DNA of 64,000 bases from an uncultured Nocardioides sp. GTDB taxonomy: Bacteria; Actinomycetota; Actinomycetes; Propionibacteriales; Nocardioidaceae. Positions within the stretch are counted from its first letter, which is position 1; each line of letters opens with the position of its first letter. The notes under the pieces are model-generated. The model was not told the origin of the DNA. It did not search any database and was given only the letters and a program-made list of their open reading frames with translations. A program made the translations under genes and the position numbers. Of the stretch, positions 25,377 to 37,102 are shown in pieces. The DNA lies in NCBI RefSeq assembly GCF_947489365.1, contig NZ_CANLDB010000003.1, forward strand, positions 496,001 to 560,000, read 5' to 3'.

Positions 25377-26366
25377 ATGACGTCGCGCGAGTCCCCGGTC
25401 CTGTCGGCGATCGGGGTGTCGAAGGCCGCCCAGCGGACCTACGAGCGGGTGCTCGGGATGAGCGGCTCCTCGGTCGAGGTCGTCGCCGGGCTGCTGGGGG
25501 TCACCGCCGACGAGATGCCCGACGTCCTGGAACCGCTGTCGTCGTGCGGGGCGGTCGTCGTCCAGGACGGCCACGTCGTGGTCCGCACGCCCAGCGAGGT
25601 CGTGCACCACCTGCTCACCGACTGGGCCGAGGACGCCGCGTCGGCGCAGCGGCGGCTCGAGGCGCTGACCGGGGCGATGGGTGCGCTGAACGCGTCGACG
25701 AGCCGTCCCGACCCCCGTGCCCTGGACGTCCTGGGAGCGCTGGACGGCGAGGTGTCCCGCGGCGGCAACCCGGTCGCCCTGCTCAAGGACCTCGTCGAGC
25801 GCAGCACCGGGGACCTGCGGTGGTTCCGCCCGGACCAGTTCCGGCGGCCCCGCGAGGACGCCATGGCCGAGATCGTGGGGCTGGCGGTCGCCGGCGGGCG
25901 GGTCTCCCGGGCGATCTACCCTGCGCGGGCGCTGCACGAGGCGCCGGACACGCTGCGCCGGCGCTCGGAGGTGGGGGAGGAGATCCGGATCGTCGCCGAC
26001 CTGCCGACCCGGCTGATCGTCATCGGCGACACCCACGCCGTCCTGCCCGAACCACTCGGCCGGGCCGACGAGCCGCGGCTCCTCGTCCGCCAGCTGTCGG
26101 TGGTCCAGGCCTGCTCGCTGCTGTTCGACGCCTACTGGGAGCGGGCGCTGCCCGTGCCCGGGCTGGAGCGCGGGGTGGCGCGACCGGACCTGCGGCGGTT
26201 CGTCGTCCAGCAGCTCGCCGCGGGGGTGCAGGACGAGCAGATCGCGCGGGCGCTGGGCGTCAGCCTCCGCACGGTACGGCGCCGCATCGCCGACATGATG
26301 GTCGAGCTGGGGGCGGACTCACGGTTCCAGGCCGGCGTCGAGGCCGCGCGCCGCGGCTGGCTGTAG
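25377..26366 (+). CDS. LuxR-type helix-turn-helix transcriptional regulator
   Basis: 329 residues from ATG 25377, supported by the -10 spacing; a start at 25305 lacks support. The N-terminal 70 residues form a winged-helix/TrmB-like pattern (AQRTYERVLGMSGSSVEVVA). The middle region (about 150-250) resembles the HKD/sensor-like domain found in actinobacterial TrmB-LuxR regulators. The C terminus LRRFVVQQLAAGVQDEQIAR and ALGVSLRTVRRRIADMMVEL is a GerE/LuxR HTH. Target genes are unknown. It converges on the lipid kinase gene with a 7-bp gap. Confidence 0.82.
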   Translation: MTSRESPVLSAIGVSKAAQRTYERVLGMSGSSVEVVAGLLGVTADEMPDVLEPLSSCGAVVVQDGHVVVRTPSEVVHHLLTDWAEDAASAQRRLEALTGAMGALNASTSRPDPRALDVLGALDGEVSRGGNPVALLKDLVERSTGDLRWFRPDQFRRPREDAMAEIVGLAVAGGRVSRAIYPARALHEAPDTLRRRSEVGEEIRIVADLPTRLIVIGDTHAVLPEPLGRADEPRLLVRQLSVVQACSLLFDAYWERALPVPGLERGVARPDLRRFVVQQLAAGVQDEQIARALGVSLRTVRRRIADMMVELGADSRFQAGVEAARRGWL

Positions 26367-26373
26367 GAGCGGC

Positions 26374-28709
<2,336 letters not shown>

Positions 28710-28725
28710 GGCGGGCGTCCCCGCC
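28710..28725. terminator. Small hairpin between purA and the kinase array
   Basis: Perfect 6-bp stem GGCGGG/CCCGCC with CGTC loop, starting directly after the purA stop; it lies between convergent genes. Confidence 0.5.
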
Positions 28726-28742
28726 GCGCGCCCACGTCGACC

Positions 28743-30908
28743 TCAGCGGTTGGCGTTGTCGAGCATGACGGCGGGGCGGAAGCACTCCGCGCCCTCGCAC
28801 TGCCACTGGCCCCACTCGGTGGGGTCCGCGAACGACGAGCCGTCGGACAGGGCGACGTCGAAGGCGAAGCCGCCCTCGGCGACCGTCCGCCAGTACTGCA
28901 GGTCGTCGTGGCCGTCGCCGTCGAAGTCACCGACGGTCGGGACGAAGAGGACCTGCTCCTCCGGCGCCGCCTCGCCGCTCAGCCACTCGGTGGGCGTCGC
29001 GGTCCTGTCCTCGGCGGCGTCCCAGACGCGGACGAGGCGGGTGCCCGCCTCGACCGTGGAGTCGACGAGCTCGTCGACGCCGTCGCCGTCGAAGTCGCCG
29101 CTGCGGACGAACGTGCCCGTCCCGGCCCCCTCGGCGTCGAAGGGCGCCTCGGTGGCCTCGAAGCCGTTGCCCTCGCGGAACAGGAGCTCGATGGTCGCGG
29201 GGGAGGCGTCGGTGCGGAGCACGGCGAAGTCGGCCATGCCGTCGCCGTCGTAGTCCCCGGGCTGCAGGAAGCCGTCCTCGACGTCCGTCGTGAGCTCCTG
29301 GCCGGCGCCGAACTTCCCGTCGCCGAGGCTGCGGAACACCACGATGCGGTGCTTGAAGCCCTCGCGGGGCCCCCAGGTGCCGAGGTCGTCGAGGCCGTCG
29401 CCGTCGAAGTCGGCGACGACGCTGTAGACGACGTCGACCTGGGTGACGCTGCGTGTCGACCGCACCGTCTCCCCGGAGGCCAGCTCGACCGCGACGCGCG
29501 GGTTCAGCGACCCCCGCGACACGGTGACGATGTCGGTGCCGCCGTCGCCGTCCACGTCGCCGCGGAGCGGGATGCCCCGCGCGCCGGGCTCCTCGGCCGG
29601 GTCGGCGAAGACGTCGCCCTCCGAGAGCCACCGCTCCCGCCCGGACTCGACCGTCCGCCCGGTCTGCAGCAGCAGGTCACCGAGGCCGTCCCCGTCGAGG
29701 TCGCCGGTGACGGCCCGCGCGGGCTCGCCGCCCCCGTCCTCGCTGCCGCCGGACTCCCCGGTGGTCCCGTCGGTCTCGGAGCCACCGTCACCGGACCCAC
29801 CGCCGTCGGCCTCGGTCGAGCCGCCGTCCGGCCACAGCGCCCAGCCGGTGAGGCCCGCCGCGACGAGCAGGACGACGACCGCGGCCACGACGCCGACCAC
29901 GAGACCGGGGCTCCGCCTCCGCCCACCCGCGGACGCCGGCCCCGGCGCGTAGGACGGCGGCCCGGGCGGACCCCCGTACGGCGGACCCCCGTACGGCGGA
30001 CCCCCGAACGGCGGAGCCCCGTACGGCGGGCCGCCGTACGGGCGATCCGTGCGTTCCGTCCGTCCCTCCGCCGCGGCGGCGAGCCGGGCGCGGACGGTCT
30101 CGGCGTCGGGCCGGCGGGACGGGTCCTTGTCCATCGTCGCGGCGAGGACGGCGTCGAGCTCCCGGCTCAGCGGGTCCTGCCCCCGCGTCTGCGGCGGCGG
30201 GGCGCGGTGGTGGGCCTCGGCGACCTCCCAGTCCGAGCCGCGGTACGGCGGCCCGCCGGTCAGCGCGGCCCACAGCAGGCAGCCGAGCCCGTAGACGTCG
30301 GAGGCGGGCGTACCCGGCGCTCCGTGGATCCGCTCGGGCGAGAGGTAGCCCCACGTCCCGGCGACCCCGACCGTGGCCCGCGTCTGCGCGGTCCCGTCGC
30401 CGGACTCGACGGTGGCGATGCCGAAGTCGCAGAGGTAGGCGAACGGCTGCGGGTCGTCGGGGTCGCGCAGCAGGACGTTCGCGGGCTTGAGGTCCCGGTG
30501 GACGATGCCCACCCGGTGCGCGTCGCGCACGGCCTCCGCGACCTGGGCGCAGACCCGGGCGGCCAGCTGCGGCGGTAGCGGGCCGCGCTGGGCCAGCAGG
30601 GTGCCGAGGTCGCCGCCCTCGACCAGCCGCGTCACCAGGTACGGCGCCGGGCCGTCCTCGGCGTCGTACTCGCCGTGGTCGTGCACCGCGACCACGTGCG
30701 GGGAGTCGAGCCGCGCCAGGGCGGTGGCCTCCCGCGCGAAGCGGGAGCGGAACTGCGGCGAGCGCGCCAGCTCGCCCGACATCACCTTGACCGCGACCGC
30801 GCGCTGCAGGCCCGGGTCGGCCGCGGCGAACACCACGCCCATCCCGCCGCGGCCGATCTCGCGCTCCAGCCGGTAGCGCCCGACCGTGTCACCCGCCCTC
30901 AGTGCCAT
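28743..30908 (-). CDS. Transmembrane Ser/Thr protein kinase with extracellular FG-GAP propeller (type A)
   Basis: 721 residues. Active-looking Hanks kinase: GRGGMGVV glycine loop (about 19-26), VAVKVMSG Lys near 41, HRDLKPAN near 137, CDFGIA near 160, and APE-like SPE. A Pro/Gly/Tyr repeat linker (GGPPYGAPPFGGPPYGG) leads to one membrane helix at about 333-358. Outside, six DxDGDGxxD motifs (TGDLDGDGLGDL, VADFDGDGLDDL and others), spaced about 45-55 residues, give a Ca2+-binding FG-GAP/VCBS propeller like integrin alpha heads. The end, EWGQWQCEGAECF, matches the type A paralogue at 32693-34852. Likely role: sensing an extracellular ligand to control kinase activity (inference). GGGGAGG precedes the ATG. 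Confidence 0.93.
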   Translation of the reverse strand: MALRAGDTVGRYRLEREIGRGGMGVVFAAADPGLQRAVAVKVMSGELARSPQFRSRFAREATALARLDSPHVVAVHDHGEYDAEDGPAPYLVTRLVEGGDLGTLLAQRGPLPPQLAARVCAQVAEAVRDAHRVGIVHRDLKPANVLLRDPDDPQPFAYLCDFGIATVESGDGTAQTRATVGVAGTWGYLSPERIHGAPGTPASDVYGLGCLLWAALTGGPPYRGSDWEVAEAHHRAPPPQTRGQDPLSRELDAVLAATMDKDPSRRPDAETVRARLAAAAEGRTERTDRPYGGPPYGAPPFGGPPYGGPPYGGPPGPPSYAPGPASAGGRRRSPGLVVGVVAAVVVLLVAAGLTGWALWPDGGSTEADGGGSGDGGSETDGTTGESGGSEDGGGEPARAVTGDLDGDGLGDLLLQTGRTVESGRERWLSEGDVFADPAEEPGARGIPLRGDVDGDGGTDIVTVSRGSLNPRVAVELASGETVRSTRSVTQVDVVYSVVADFDGDGLDDLGTWGPREGFKHRIVVFRSLGDGKFGAGQELTTDVEDGFLQPGDYDGDGMADFAVLRTDASPATIELLFREGNGFEATEAPFDAEGAGTGTFVRSGDFDGDGVDELVDSTVEAGTRLVRVWDAAEDRTATPTEWLSGEAAPEEQVLFVPTVGDFDGDGHDDLQYWRTVAEGGFAFDVALSDGSSFADPTEWGQWQCEGAECFRPAVMLDNANR

Positions 30909-30946
30909 GTCCCCGCCTCCCCTCGGAGGGCCAGTCTGCCCGTGCG

Positions 30947-32689
30947 TCAGCCGGGCAGGAAGGGTCGGTGCACGCTGCCGTCGAGCAGCCGGACGCTGGG
31001 CTCGACCGGCCCCACACCCAGCCGCACCTCGTCGCCGAGGGGCCGCAGGCCGGACCCGCCGGCGGTGAGGACCTGCAGCAGCAGCGCCCCGTCGTCGCCG
31101 AGCCGGACCGTCGCGAGGTCGTCGTCGCCGTCCCCGTCCACGTCGGTGATCCCCGACGTCGGCACGTCGCCGGAGCCGGGCAGGACGCCGAGGTCGTCGC
31201 CCGCGACGAGGGTGTCGCCGTCCAGCGCGAACGCCCTCACGGCCTCGCCGCCCGTGATCGGGACGAGGAGCACCTCGTCGACGCCGTCGCCGTCGGTGTC
31301 GGCGCCGCGGAAGACGTGCAGCACCACCCCGCTCACCGGACGCGACGGCGTGCCGCGCCGGAAGCGGTCCCCCTCGGAGACCAGGGGGACGAGCAGGACC
31401 TCGTCGGCGGCGAGGTCGCGGCGGACGACGACCAGGTCGTCGTCGCCGTCCCCGTCGAGGTCGGCGGGCACCACGACGTCGTTCGCCTGCACCCAGGACG
31501 GGTTGCGGGCCCAGGGCTCCGCCGTCGTCCGCGCGGCGTCACCGAGGTCGGCGACGCGGACCACGCCGTCCGGGCCGAGCAGCGCGGCCTCGTCGGCGCC
31601 GTCCCCGTCGTAGTCGCCGGCGATCGGCACGGAGTCGACCCCGGCGTCGAGGACGGTGCCGGACCACCCGTCGTCGTCCCCGGCGAGCGTGAGGTCGGCG
31701 GGGTCCTGGGCGGGGGCCTGGGCGAGGACCTCGGTGGTGCCGTCGCCGTCGGTGTCGGCGAGCAGGGGCAGCAGGTCGCCGACCGGGCCCACACGGCTCT
31801 GCTGCAGCCCGTCCCCGGTGGAGCGCTGCACGGTGAGCTCGGCGCGCCCGCCGCGGACCCGGAAGGCCGCCACCACGTCACCCAGGCCGTCGCCGTCGAC
31901 GTCGCCGGTGACCCGGCCCGGTGGCTCCTCGGACGAGGACCCGGTGGGGCTCCCGGTGTCGCCGGCGGTCTCCTCGCCAGGGGTCGGCCCACCGCCGGAC
32001 GGCGCGTCCTCGGCGTCCTGGCCGGGCAGGACGCCGGCGAGCGCCGCCGCGCCGAGCGCCACGGCGAGGACGGTGACGACGCCGATCAGCAGGGGGACGA
32101 GCCGGCGGTGCCGCCGGTCGTCGGGTGCGGGGCCCGGCTCGGACTCCGGGGGAGGAGCCGGTGCGGCGGCCGCGGCCACGACCTCGGGCCGCGGCCGCGT
32201 GGCCCGGGGGACGCTCGCCGCCGCCGGGAGCAGGGTCAGCAGGTCCGCCCGCAGCGCCGAGGGGTCACGGTGCCGCTTGCGGGGGTCGTCGGAGGTCGAG
32301 CGCGCCAGGACCCACCGCAGGCCGCGGTCGAGGTTGCGCTCGGCGGTGCTGGTGCCGGTCGTGGGCGGCAGCGACGCCTCGGGGTCGGTGCTGCCCGTGA
32401 GGCAGGCGCGCAGCAGCAGCCCGGCCGCCAGGACGTCGTCGGCGACCGTGCCGCTGCCCCCGTCCGGCGGGTCCTCCAGCAGGACGGCGAGATCGCCCGG
32501 CGGGCCCTCGAGGTCCCCGGTCACCAGCACGGAGGACGCGTCGAGGCTGCCGTGCGCCTCGGAGGAGTCGCGGGCGGCCAGGGCGTCGGCGACCGACGCC
32601 ACGATCGCCACCGCCGCCGCGGGCGGCAGCGGCTCGCGCGCGAGGAAGCGGTCCAGGCGGACGGGTCCGTCGGGGTGTACGTCGGCCAC
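30947..32689 (-). CDS. Pseudokinase with transmembrane helix and FG-GAP propeller (type B')
   Basis: 580 residues, starting GTG 32689 only 3 bp after the upstream stop. The first 150 residues align with a kinase C-lobe only. HGSLDASSVLV (about 47-57) stands where HRDLKPANVLL should be, so the catalytic Asp, Lys and Asn are all lost. No DFG, no VAIK Lys and no glycine loop exist. DDVLAAGLLLRACLTG and DPRKRHRDPSALRADLLTL match the distal helices of the active paralogues. A membrane helix (about 197-220) and six DxDGDG motifs follow. The tail DGSVHRPF links it to type B at 34919-37102. It may act as a non-catalytic partner of the neighbouring kinases. Confidence 0.9.
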   Translation of the reverse strand: MADVHPDGPVRLDRFLAREPLPPAAAVAIVASVADALAARDSSEAHGSLDASSVLVTGDLEGPPGDLAVLLEDPPDGGSGTVADDVLAAGLLLRACLTGSTDPEASLPPTTGTSTAERNLDRGLRWVLARSTSDDPRKRHRDPSALRADLLTLLPAAASVPRATRPRPEVVAAAAAPAPPPESEPGPAPDDRRHRRLVPLLIGVVTVLAVALGAAALAGVLPGQDAEDAPSGGGPTPGEETAGDTGSPTGSSSEEPPGRVTGDVDGDGLGDVVAAFRVRGGRAELTVQRSTGDGLQQSRVGPVGDLLPLLADTDGDGTTEVLAQAPAQDPADLTLAGDDDGWSGTVLDAGVDSVPIAGDYDGDGADEAALLGPDGVVRVADLGDAARTTAEPWARNPSWVQANDVVVPADLDGDGDDDLVVVRRDLAADEVLLVPLVSEGDRFRRGTPSRPVSGVVLHVFRGADTDGDGVDEVLLVPITGGEAVRAFALDGDTLVAGDDLGVLPGSGDVPTSGITDVDGDGDDDLATVRLGDDGALLLQVLTAGGSGLRPLGDEVRLGVGPVEPSVRLLDGSVHRPFLPG

Positions 32690-32692
32690 GGG

Positions 32693-34852
32693 TCAGATGC
32701 CGTTGCGGTCCACGGCGAGGAAGTTGTTCTGGCACTGCGTGTCGCAGTCCCACTCGCCCCACGAGCCGGCGTTCGTGAACGACGACCCGGTGGACAGGTA
32801 GGCGTCGAGGCTCAACCCGGTGGGTGTGCGGCGGAAGATGACGAGGTCCTCGGCGCCGTCGCCGTCGAGGTCGCTCGCCACGGGGCGAAGGGCCCGTGCG
32901 TCGGGGTCGTCGTCCTGGCTGCGCTCGCCGACGAACCACTTCTTCTGCTGCAGCGTGAGCTCGCCGTCCTCCTCCACGAAGTCGGCCACCCGGATGCGTC
33001 GGTTGGAGCGGCCGAGATCGGTGAAGACGATCTCGACGGCCCCGTCGCCGTCCACGTCGCCCTGGACGATGTCGAGACCGTCGCTCTGGACGAGCCCGGT
33101 GACCAGCAGGTCGCGGGCGGCGTACTCGAAGCCGTCCTCGGTGAACTCCATGATCGTGACCTCGCCAGCGCCGAGGGCGCTGGTGGAGCCGGTGATGTGG
33201 ACCAGCTCGGCCTGGCCGTCGCCGTCGACGTCACCCGCCTCGAGCCTGCCGTCACGCAGGTCCGAGGGCAGCGGGCGCTCCTCGGCCACGGTGAGCCCCT
33301 CGTCGTCCCCGGTGGCCATGGACACGAACACCTGGGTCTCGGACTGGTCGAGCGGCACGCTGGTGATGTCGTCCAGGCCGTCGCCGTCGATGTCGGCGAC
33401 GGTCGCGAAGTACTGCCCCGCGCCGTCCAGGGGACCGGGCTCGGTCTCGGTGACGTCGCCGTCGGCGTACTCGATGCGGATGACCCCGCCCGCGCCGTAC
33501 CCGACCAGGTCGGCGAGGCCGTCGCCGTCGAAGTCGCCGCGGACCGGGACACCGGGGCTGCTCGGGTCCTCGAAGTCGACCTCCTCCGGGGATTCGGGGA
33601 AGCCGGAACCGGTGGAGAGCCACCGCAGGCGGGTCGGCTCGTCGTCCCCGGTCTGGACCATGAGGTCGCCGAGGCCGTCACCGTCGTAGTCGCCGGGGGT
33701 CGGCCCGGAGGGCTCCTCGGCCTCACCGTCGGTGCCCGTCCCGCCGCCCTCGGTGGTGCCGGTACCGGGGTCCGCCTGAGGGGCGTCGTCGCCGCCGAGC
33801 ACGGCCCAGGCGCCCCCGCCGAGGGCGAGGACGAGCAGCAGGGCCGCGCCGCCGGCGAGGAGGACGCGGTTGCGGCCGCTGCCCGCCTTGCCGGTGGCAC
33901 CCAGCCGGGTGCCACCGGGCGCGGTCCCGCCCGGACGGGCCAGGGACCTCGGGTCCGCGGCGACGCCGATGCCGGAGGCGCCGGGACGGTCGATGGTGAG
34001 GAGGTCGGCGCGCAGGGCGTCGGCGGACCGGTAGCGCTGCGCGGGGTCCTTGGCCATGGCGGTGGCCAGGACGCGGTTGATGCCGGCGGCGAGCTCGGAG
34101 TCCTCCATCAGCTGCGGGATGGGCGCGTGCTGGTGGGCCAGGGCGACCTCAACGTCGGAACCGCGGTAGGGCGCCGTCCCGGTCAGGCACGCCCAGAGCA
34201 GGCAGCCGACGGAGTAGATGTCGGTGGCGGGGGAGGCGGGGGCGCCCATGCCGCGCTCGGGGGCGAGGTAGCCCCAGGTGCCGGCGATGCCGCCGGCCTG
34301 CGTCATCGAGGAGCCCTCGGTCTGGGCGATGCCGAAGTCGCAGAGGTAGACGTGGGCCTCGCCGCGTGCGGCGGCCTCCGCGTCGCGCATCAGCACGTTG
34401 GCGGGCTTCACGTCGCGGTGGACCACGCCCGCGGCGTGGGCGTCGGACAGGGCGCCGGCGATCTGGGCGCAGACCTGGGCGGCCAGGCGCGGCGGGAGGA
34501 CGCCGCGCTGCTGGATCAGCTGACCCAGCTCGCCGCCGGGCACCAGCTGCGTGACGATGTACGGCGACCCGCCGCCGGCGGGGACGTCCGCGCCGGCGGG
34601 GCCCTCGACGTGCTCGCCGTGGTCGTAGATGGCGATGATGTGGGGGGAGTCGAGGCGCGCCAGGGTCGCTGCCTCGCGCTGGAAGCGGACGCGGAAGCCC
34701 TCGTCGTGGGAGACGGCCCCGGACATCACCTTGAGCGCGACCTGACGGTCGAGCACGGTGTCGGTGGCGTTGTAGACCACGCCCATCCCGCCCACGCCGA
34801 GCACCGAGTCGATCCGGTACCGGCCGATGCGGTCACCCACGTCGATCGCCAT
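32693..34852 (-). CDS. Transmembrane Ser/Thr protein kinase with extracellular FG-GAP propeller (type A)
   Basis: 719 residues. Intact kinase: GVGGMGVV loop, VALKVMSG Lys near 41, HRDVKPAN near 145, CDFGIA near 171, and APERGMG. Membrane helix at about 330-352 (LLAGGAALLLVLALGGG). The extracellular part has six FG-GAP motifs (PGDYDGDGLGDL, RGDFDGDGLADL, VADIDGDGLDDI and others) and the type A end SWGEWDCDTQCQNNF. Ribosome site GAGAGGAGG. It is 66 bp downstream of the type B kinase and 3 bp upstream of the pseudokinase, so the array is probably one transcript. Confidence 0.93.
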   Translation of the reverse strand: MAIDVGDRIGRYRIDSVLGVGGMGVVYNATDTVLDRQVALKVMSGAVSHDEGFRVRFQREAATLARLDSPHIIAIYDHGEHVEGPAGADVPAGGGSPYIVTQLVPGGELGQLIQQRGVLPPRLAAQVCAQIAGALSDAHAAGVVHRDVKPANVLMRDAEAAARGEAHVYLCDFGIAQTEGSSMTQAGGIAGTWGYLAPERGMGAPASPATDIYSVGCLLWACLTGTAPYRGSDVEVALAHQHAPIPQLMEDSELAAGINRVLATAMAKDPAQRYRSADALRADLLTIDRPGASGIGVAADPRSLARPGGTAPGGTRLGATGKAGSGRNRVLLAGGAALLLVLALGGGAWAVLGGDDAPQADPGTGTTEGGGTGTDGEAEEPSGPTPGDYDGDGLGDLMVQTGDDEPTRLRWLSTGSGFPESPEEVDFEDPSSPGVPVRGDFDGDGLADLVGYGAGGVIRIEYADGDVTETEPGPLDGAGQYFATVADIDGDGLDDITSVPLDQSETQVFVSMATGDDEGLTVAEERPLPSDLRDGRLEAGDVDGDGQAELVHITGSTSALGAGEVTIMEFTEDGFEYAARDLLVTGLVQSDGLDIVQGDVDGDGAVEIVFTDLGRSNRRIRVADFVEEDGELTLQQKKWFVGERSQDDDPDARALRPVASDLDGDGAEDLVIFRRTPTGLSLDAYLSTGSSFTNAGSWGEWDCDTQCQNNFLAVDRNGI

Positions 34853-34918
34853 CGTCGGCCTCCTCTCCCCGGACAGGAAGTGAACCAGACGGCGTGCGAC
34901 CCGCGAGCCAGGACGAGG

Positions 34919-37102
34919 TCACGAGTCGACGCCGAACGGCCGGTTGACGCTGCCGTCGGCGACCTTGGCGGTCAGCACGCCCTGACCGGTCAGGTCCAGC
35001 AGCGGTGTCGCGTCCTCGAGGACGCCGTCCTCGCCGGTGCGGAGCACCTCGACGCCGGTGACGGCGCCGCCGTCGGGATCGGCGCGGACCAGGGCGAGGT
35101 CGTCGCGGGAGTCGCCGTCGACGTCGAGCACCCCGACGGACCGGACCGAGGCCGTCGCGGTCGAGCCGCCCGTCGTCCCCCAGGGGTCGGTCTTCGTCAC
35201 GGTGCCGTCGGCGCCGAGTGCCAGGAGGCGGACCTCGCGACCCCCCGTGCTCGGCACGATCGCGACCTCGTCGGTGCCGTCGCCGTCGACGTCGGCGGCG
35301 CGGACGATCTTGGTGCCCGCCACGTCGAGGAGCTCGGCCGACTCGGGGCCCATCGTCAGCGCCCCGTCGTCGGCGAGGACGGCGGTCACCGTGACCGCGC
35401 CCGGCGTCCCGCCGCGCAGGCCCTGGGGCCGGACGAGGAGCAGGTCGTCGTCGGCGTCGCCGTCGAGGTCGGCCGGGACGAGCAGGTCGGTGACGGGGTT
35501 CAGGTCGCCTCCGAGGCGTCCCTCCGCGGTGCGGGCCTCGTCGCCGCCGAGGGCGACCCGGACCTCACCACCGGTCTGCCCCTCCGCGTCGAAGCCCCCG
35601 CCGCCGGGGTAGCCGAGGAGGGCCAGGTCGTCGGTGCCGTCGCCGTCGAGGTCGGCCACCACGGGCGGGACCTCGAAGCCGGCGCCGGCGACCACCCAGG
35701 ACGGCGTCCCCCCGCCGACGGGCTGGAGGACCAGGGCGCCGGAGGTCGTCGAGGTGATGCCGACGTACTCGGGCCGGCCGTCGCCGTCGAAGTCGCCGAG
35801 CACGGGCACGTTGCGGGTGTCGATGCCGCTGCGCTCGACCGGGTCGTCCAGGCCGTCGCCCGTGCCCGACCAGGTCGTGAAGCCGGTGCCCGTGGCGGTG
35901 CCCGTCGTCGTCACCGACGAGAGCGCCAGGTCCCCCAGGCCGTCGCCGTCGACGTCGCCGGTGACCTCGGCGGCGGGGTCCGGGGCCGGTGCGTCCCCGG
36001 CCCTGCCGGTCGTGCCGCCGTCGGGCCACCAGGCGACGGCCGCACCGGCCCCGCCGAGGAGGAGCAGGGCCAGGCCGGCGCCGAGCAGGGCCCGGCGCGG
36101 ACGGTCCGGGCGGCGTCCGTCCCCGGCCGGCGCGGCGGGGTGCCGGGGCGTGGTGTGGTCGGCGGTGCGGGCGGCGGCCGCCGCGGGGGCGCCGGCTGTG
36201 CGCTGCTCGGAGCCCGTCAGCGGGAGCGCCAGCAGGTCGGCCCGCATCGCGGCGGCGTCGGCGTACCGGTCGGCCGGGTCCTTCGCCATCGCCCGGGTCA
36301 GCACGGCGTCGAGGGCCGTGCCGAGGTCGCCGGTCCACCCCAGCCGGGGCACGGGCTCGTGCTGGTGGGCGATCGCGACCTCCACGTCGCTGCCGTCGTA
36401 CGGCGGGCGGCCGGTGAGGCACGCCCACAGCAGGCACCCCGCGGCGTACAGGTCGCTCGCGGCGGTCGCGGCCTCCCCGCGGCCCCGCTCCGGCGGCAGG
36501 TAGGCCCACGTGCCGGCCACCATGCCGGTGCTGGTGAGGCCGTCGTCGGCGGCGAGCTGCGCAATGCCGAAGTCGCAGAGGTAGACGTGGACGTCACCGG
36601 GGCGGTCCTCGCGCACGGCGTCGGCGTCGCGCAGCAGCACGTTGGCGGGCTTCACGTCGCGGTGGACGACGCCCGCGGCGTGCGCGTCGCGCAGCGCGTC
36701 GAGGACCTGCGCCACGACCTCGACCGCGGTCGCGGGGGCGAGGCCACCGCTGCCCCGCAGCACCGACCCGAGGTCGCCGCCGGGCACGAGCTGGGTGACG
36801 AGGTACGGCGACCCGGGGCGCGCTCCGCCGTCGGCGTCACCGCCGTCGGCCTCGCCGTGGTCCACGATCGCGACGACGTGGGGCGAGTCGAGCCGGGCGA
36901 GCGCGGCCACCTCGCGGGCGAACCGGGCGCGGGCCTCCTCGGCGCCGCTGCGGGCGCCGGAGATGACCTTCACCGCCACCCGGCGGTCCAGCCGGAGGTC
37001 GGTCGCGCGGTGGACGACGCCCATCCCGCCGTGGCCCACCAGGTCGTCGAGGCGATACCGGCGCGCCAGCAGGCGGCCGGTCGTGCCCGGGTCCGTGCTC
37101 AC
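34919..37102 (-). CDS. Transmembrane Ser/Thr protein kinase with extracellular FG-GAP propeller (type B)
   Basis: 727 residues from GTG 37102, overlapping the stop of the upstream minigene by 4 bp. Intact kinase: GHGGMGVV, VAVKVISG Lys near 45, HRDVKPAN near 147, CDFGIA near 176. The membrane helix lies at about 337-359, preceded by Arg. The extracellular region has six FG-GAP-type motifs (TGDVDGDGLGDL, LGDFDGDGRPEY, VADLDGDGTDDL, PADLDGDADDDL and others). The tail KVADGSVNRPFGVDS is nearly identical to the end of the minigene (KLADGSVSRPFGVDR) and close to that of the pseudokinase. Confidence 0.93.
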   Translation of the reverse strand: MSTDPGTTGRLLARRYRLDDLVGHGGMGVVHRATDLRLDRRVAVKVISGARSGAEEARARFAREVAALARLDSPHVVAIVDHGEADGGDADGGARPGSPYLVTQLVPGGDLGSVLRGSGGLAPATAVEVVAQVLDALRDAHAAGVVHRDVKPANVLLRDADAVREDRPGDVHVYLCDFGIAQLAADDGLTSTGMVAGTWAYLPPERGRGEAATAASDLYAAGCLLWACLTGRPPYDGSDVEVAIAHQHEPVPRLGWTGDLGTALDAVLTRAMAKDPADRYADAAAMRADLLALPLTGSEQRTAGAPAAAAARTADHTTPRHPAAPAGDGRRPDRPRRALLGAGLALLLLGGAGAAVAWWPDGGTTGRAGDAPAPDPAAEVTGDVDGDGLGDLALSSVTTTGTATGTGFTTWSGTGDGLDDPVERSGIDTRNVPVLGDFDGDGRPEYVGITSTTSGALVLQPVGGGTPSWVVAGAGFEVPPVVADLDGDGTDDLALLGYPGGGGFDAEGQTGGEVRVALGGDEARTAEGRLGGDLNPVTDLLVPADLDGDADDDLLLVRPQGLRGGTPGAVTVTAVLADDGALTMGPESAELLDVAGTKIVRAADVDGDGTDEVAIVPSTGGREVRLLALGADGTVTKTDPWGTTGGSTATASVRSVGVLDVDGDSRDDLALVRADPDGGAVTGVEVLRTGEDGVLEDATPLLDLTGQGVLTAKVADGSVNRPFGVDS

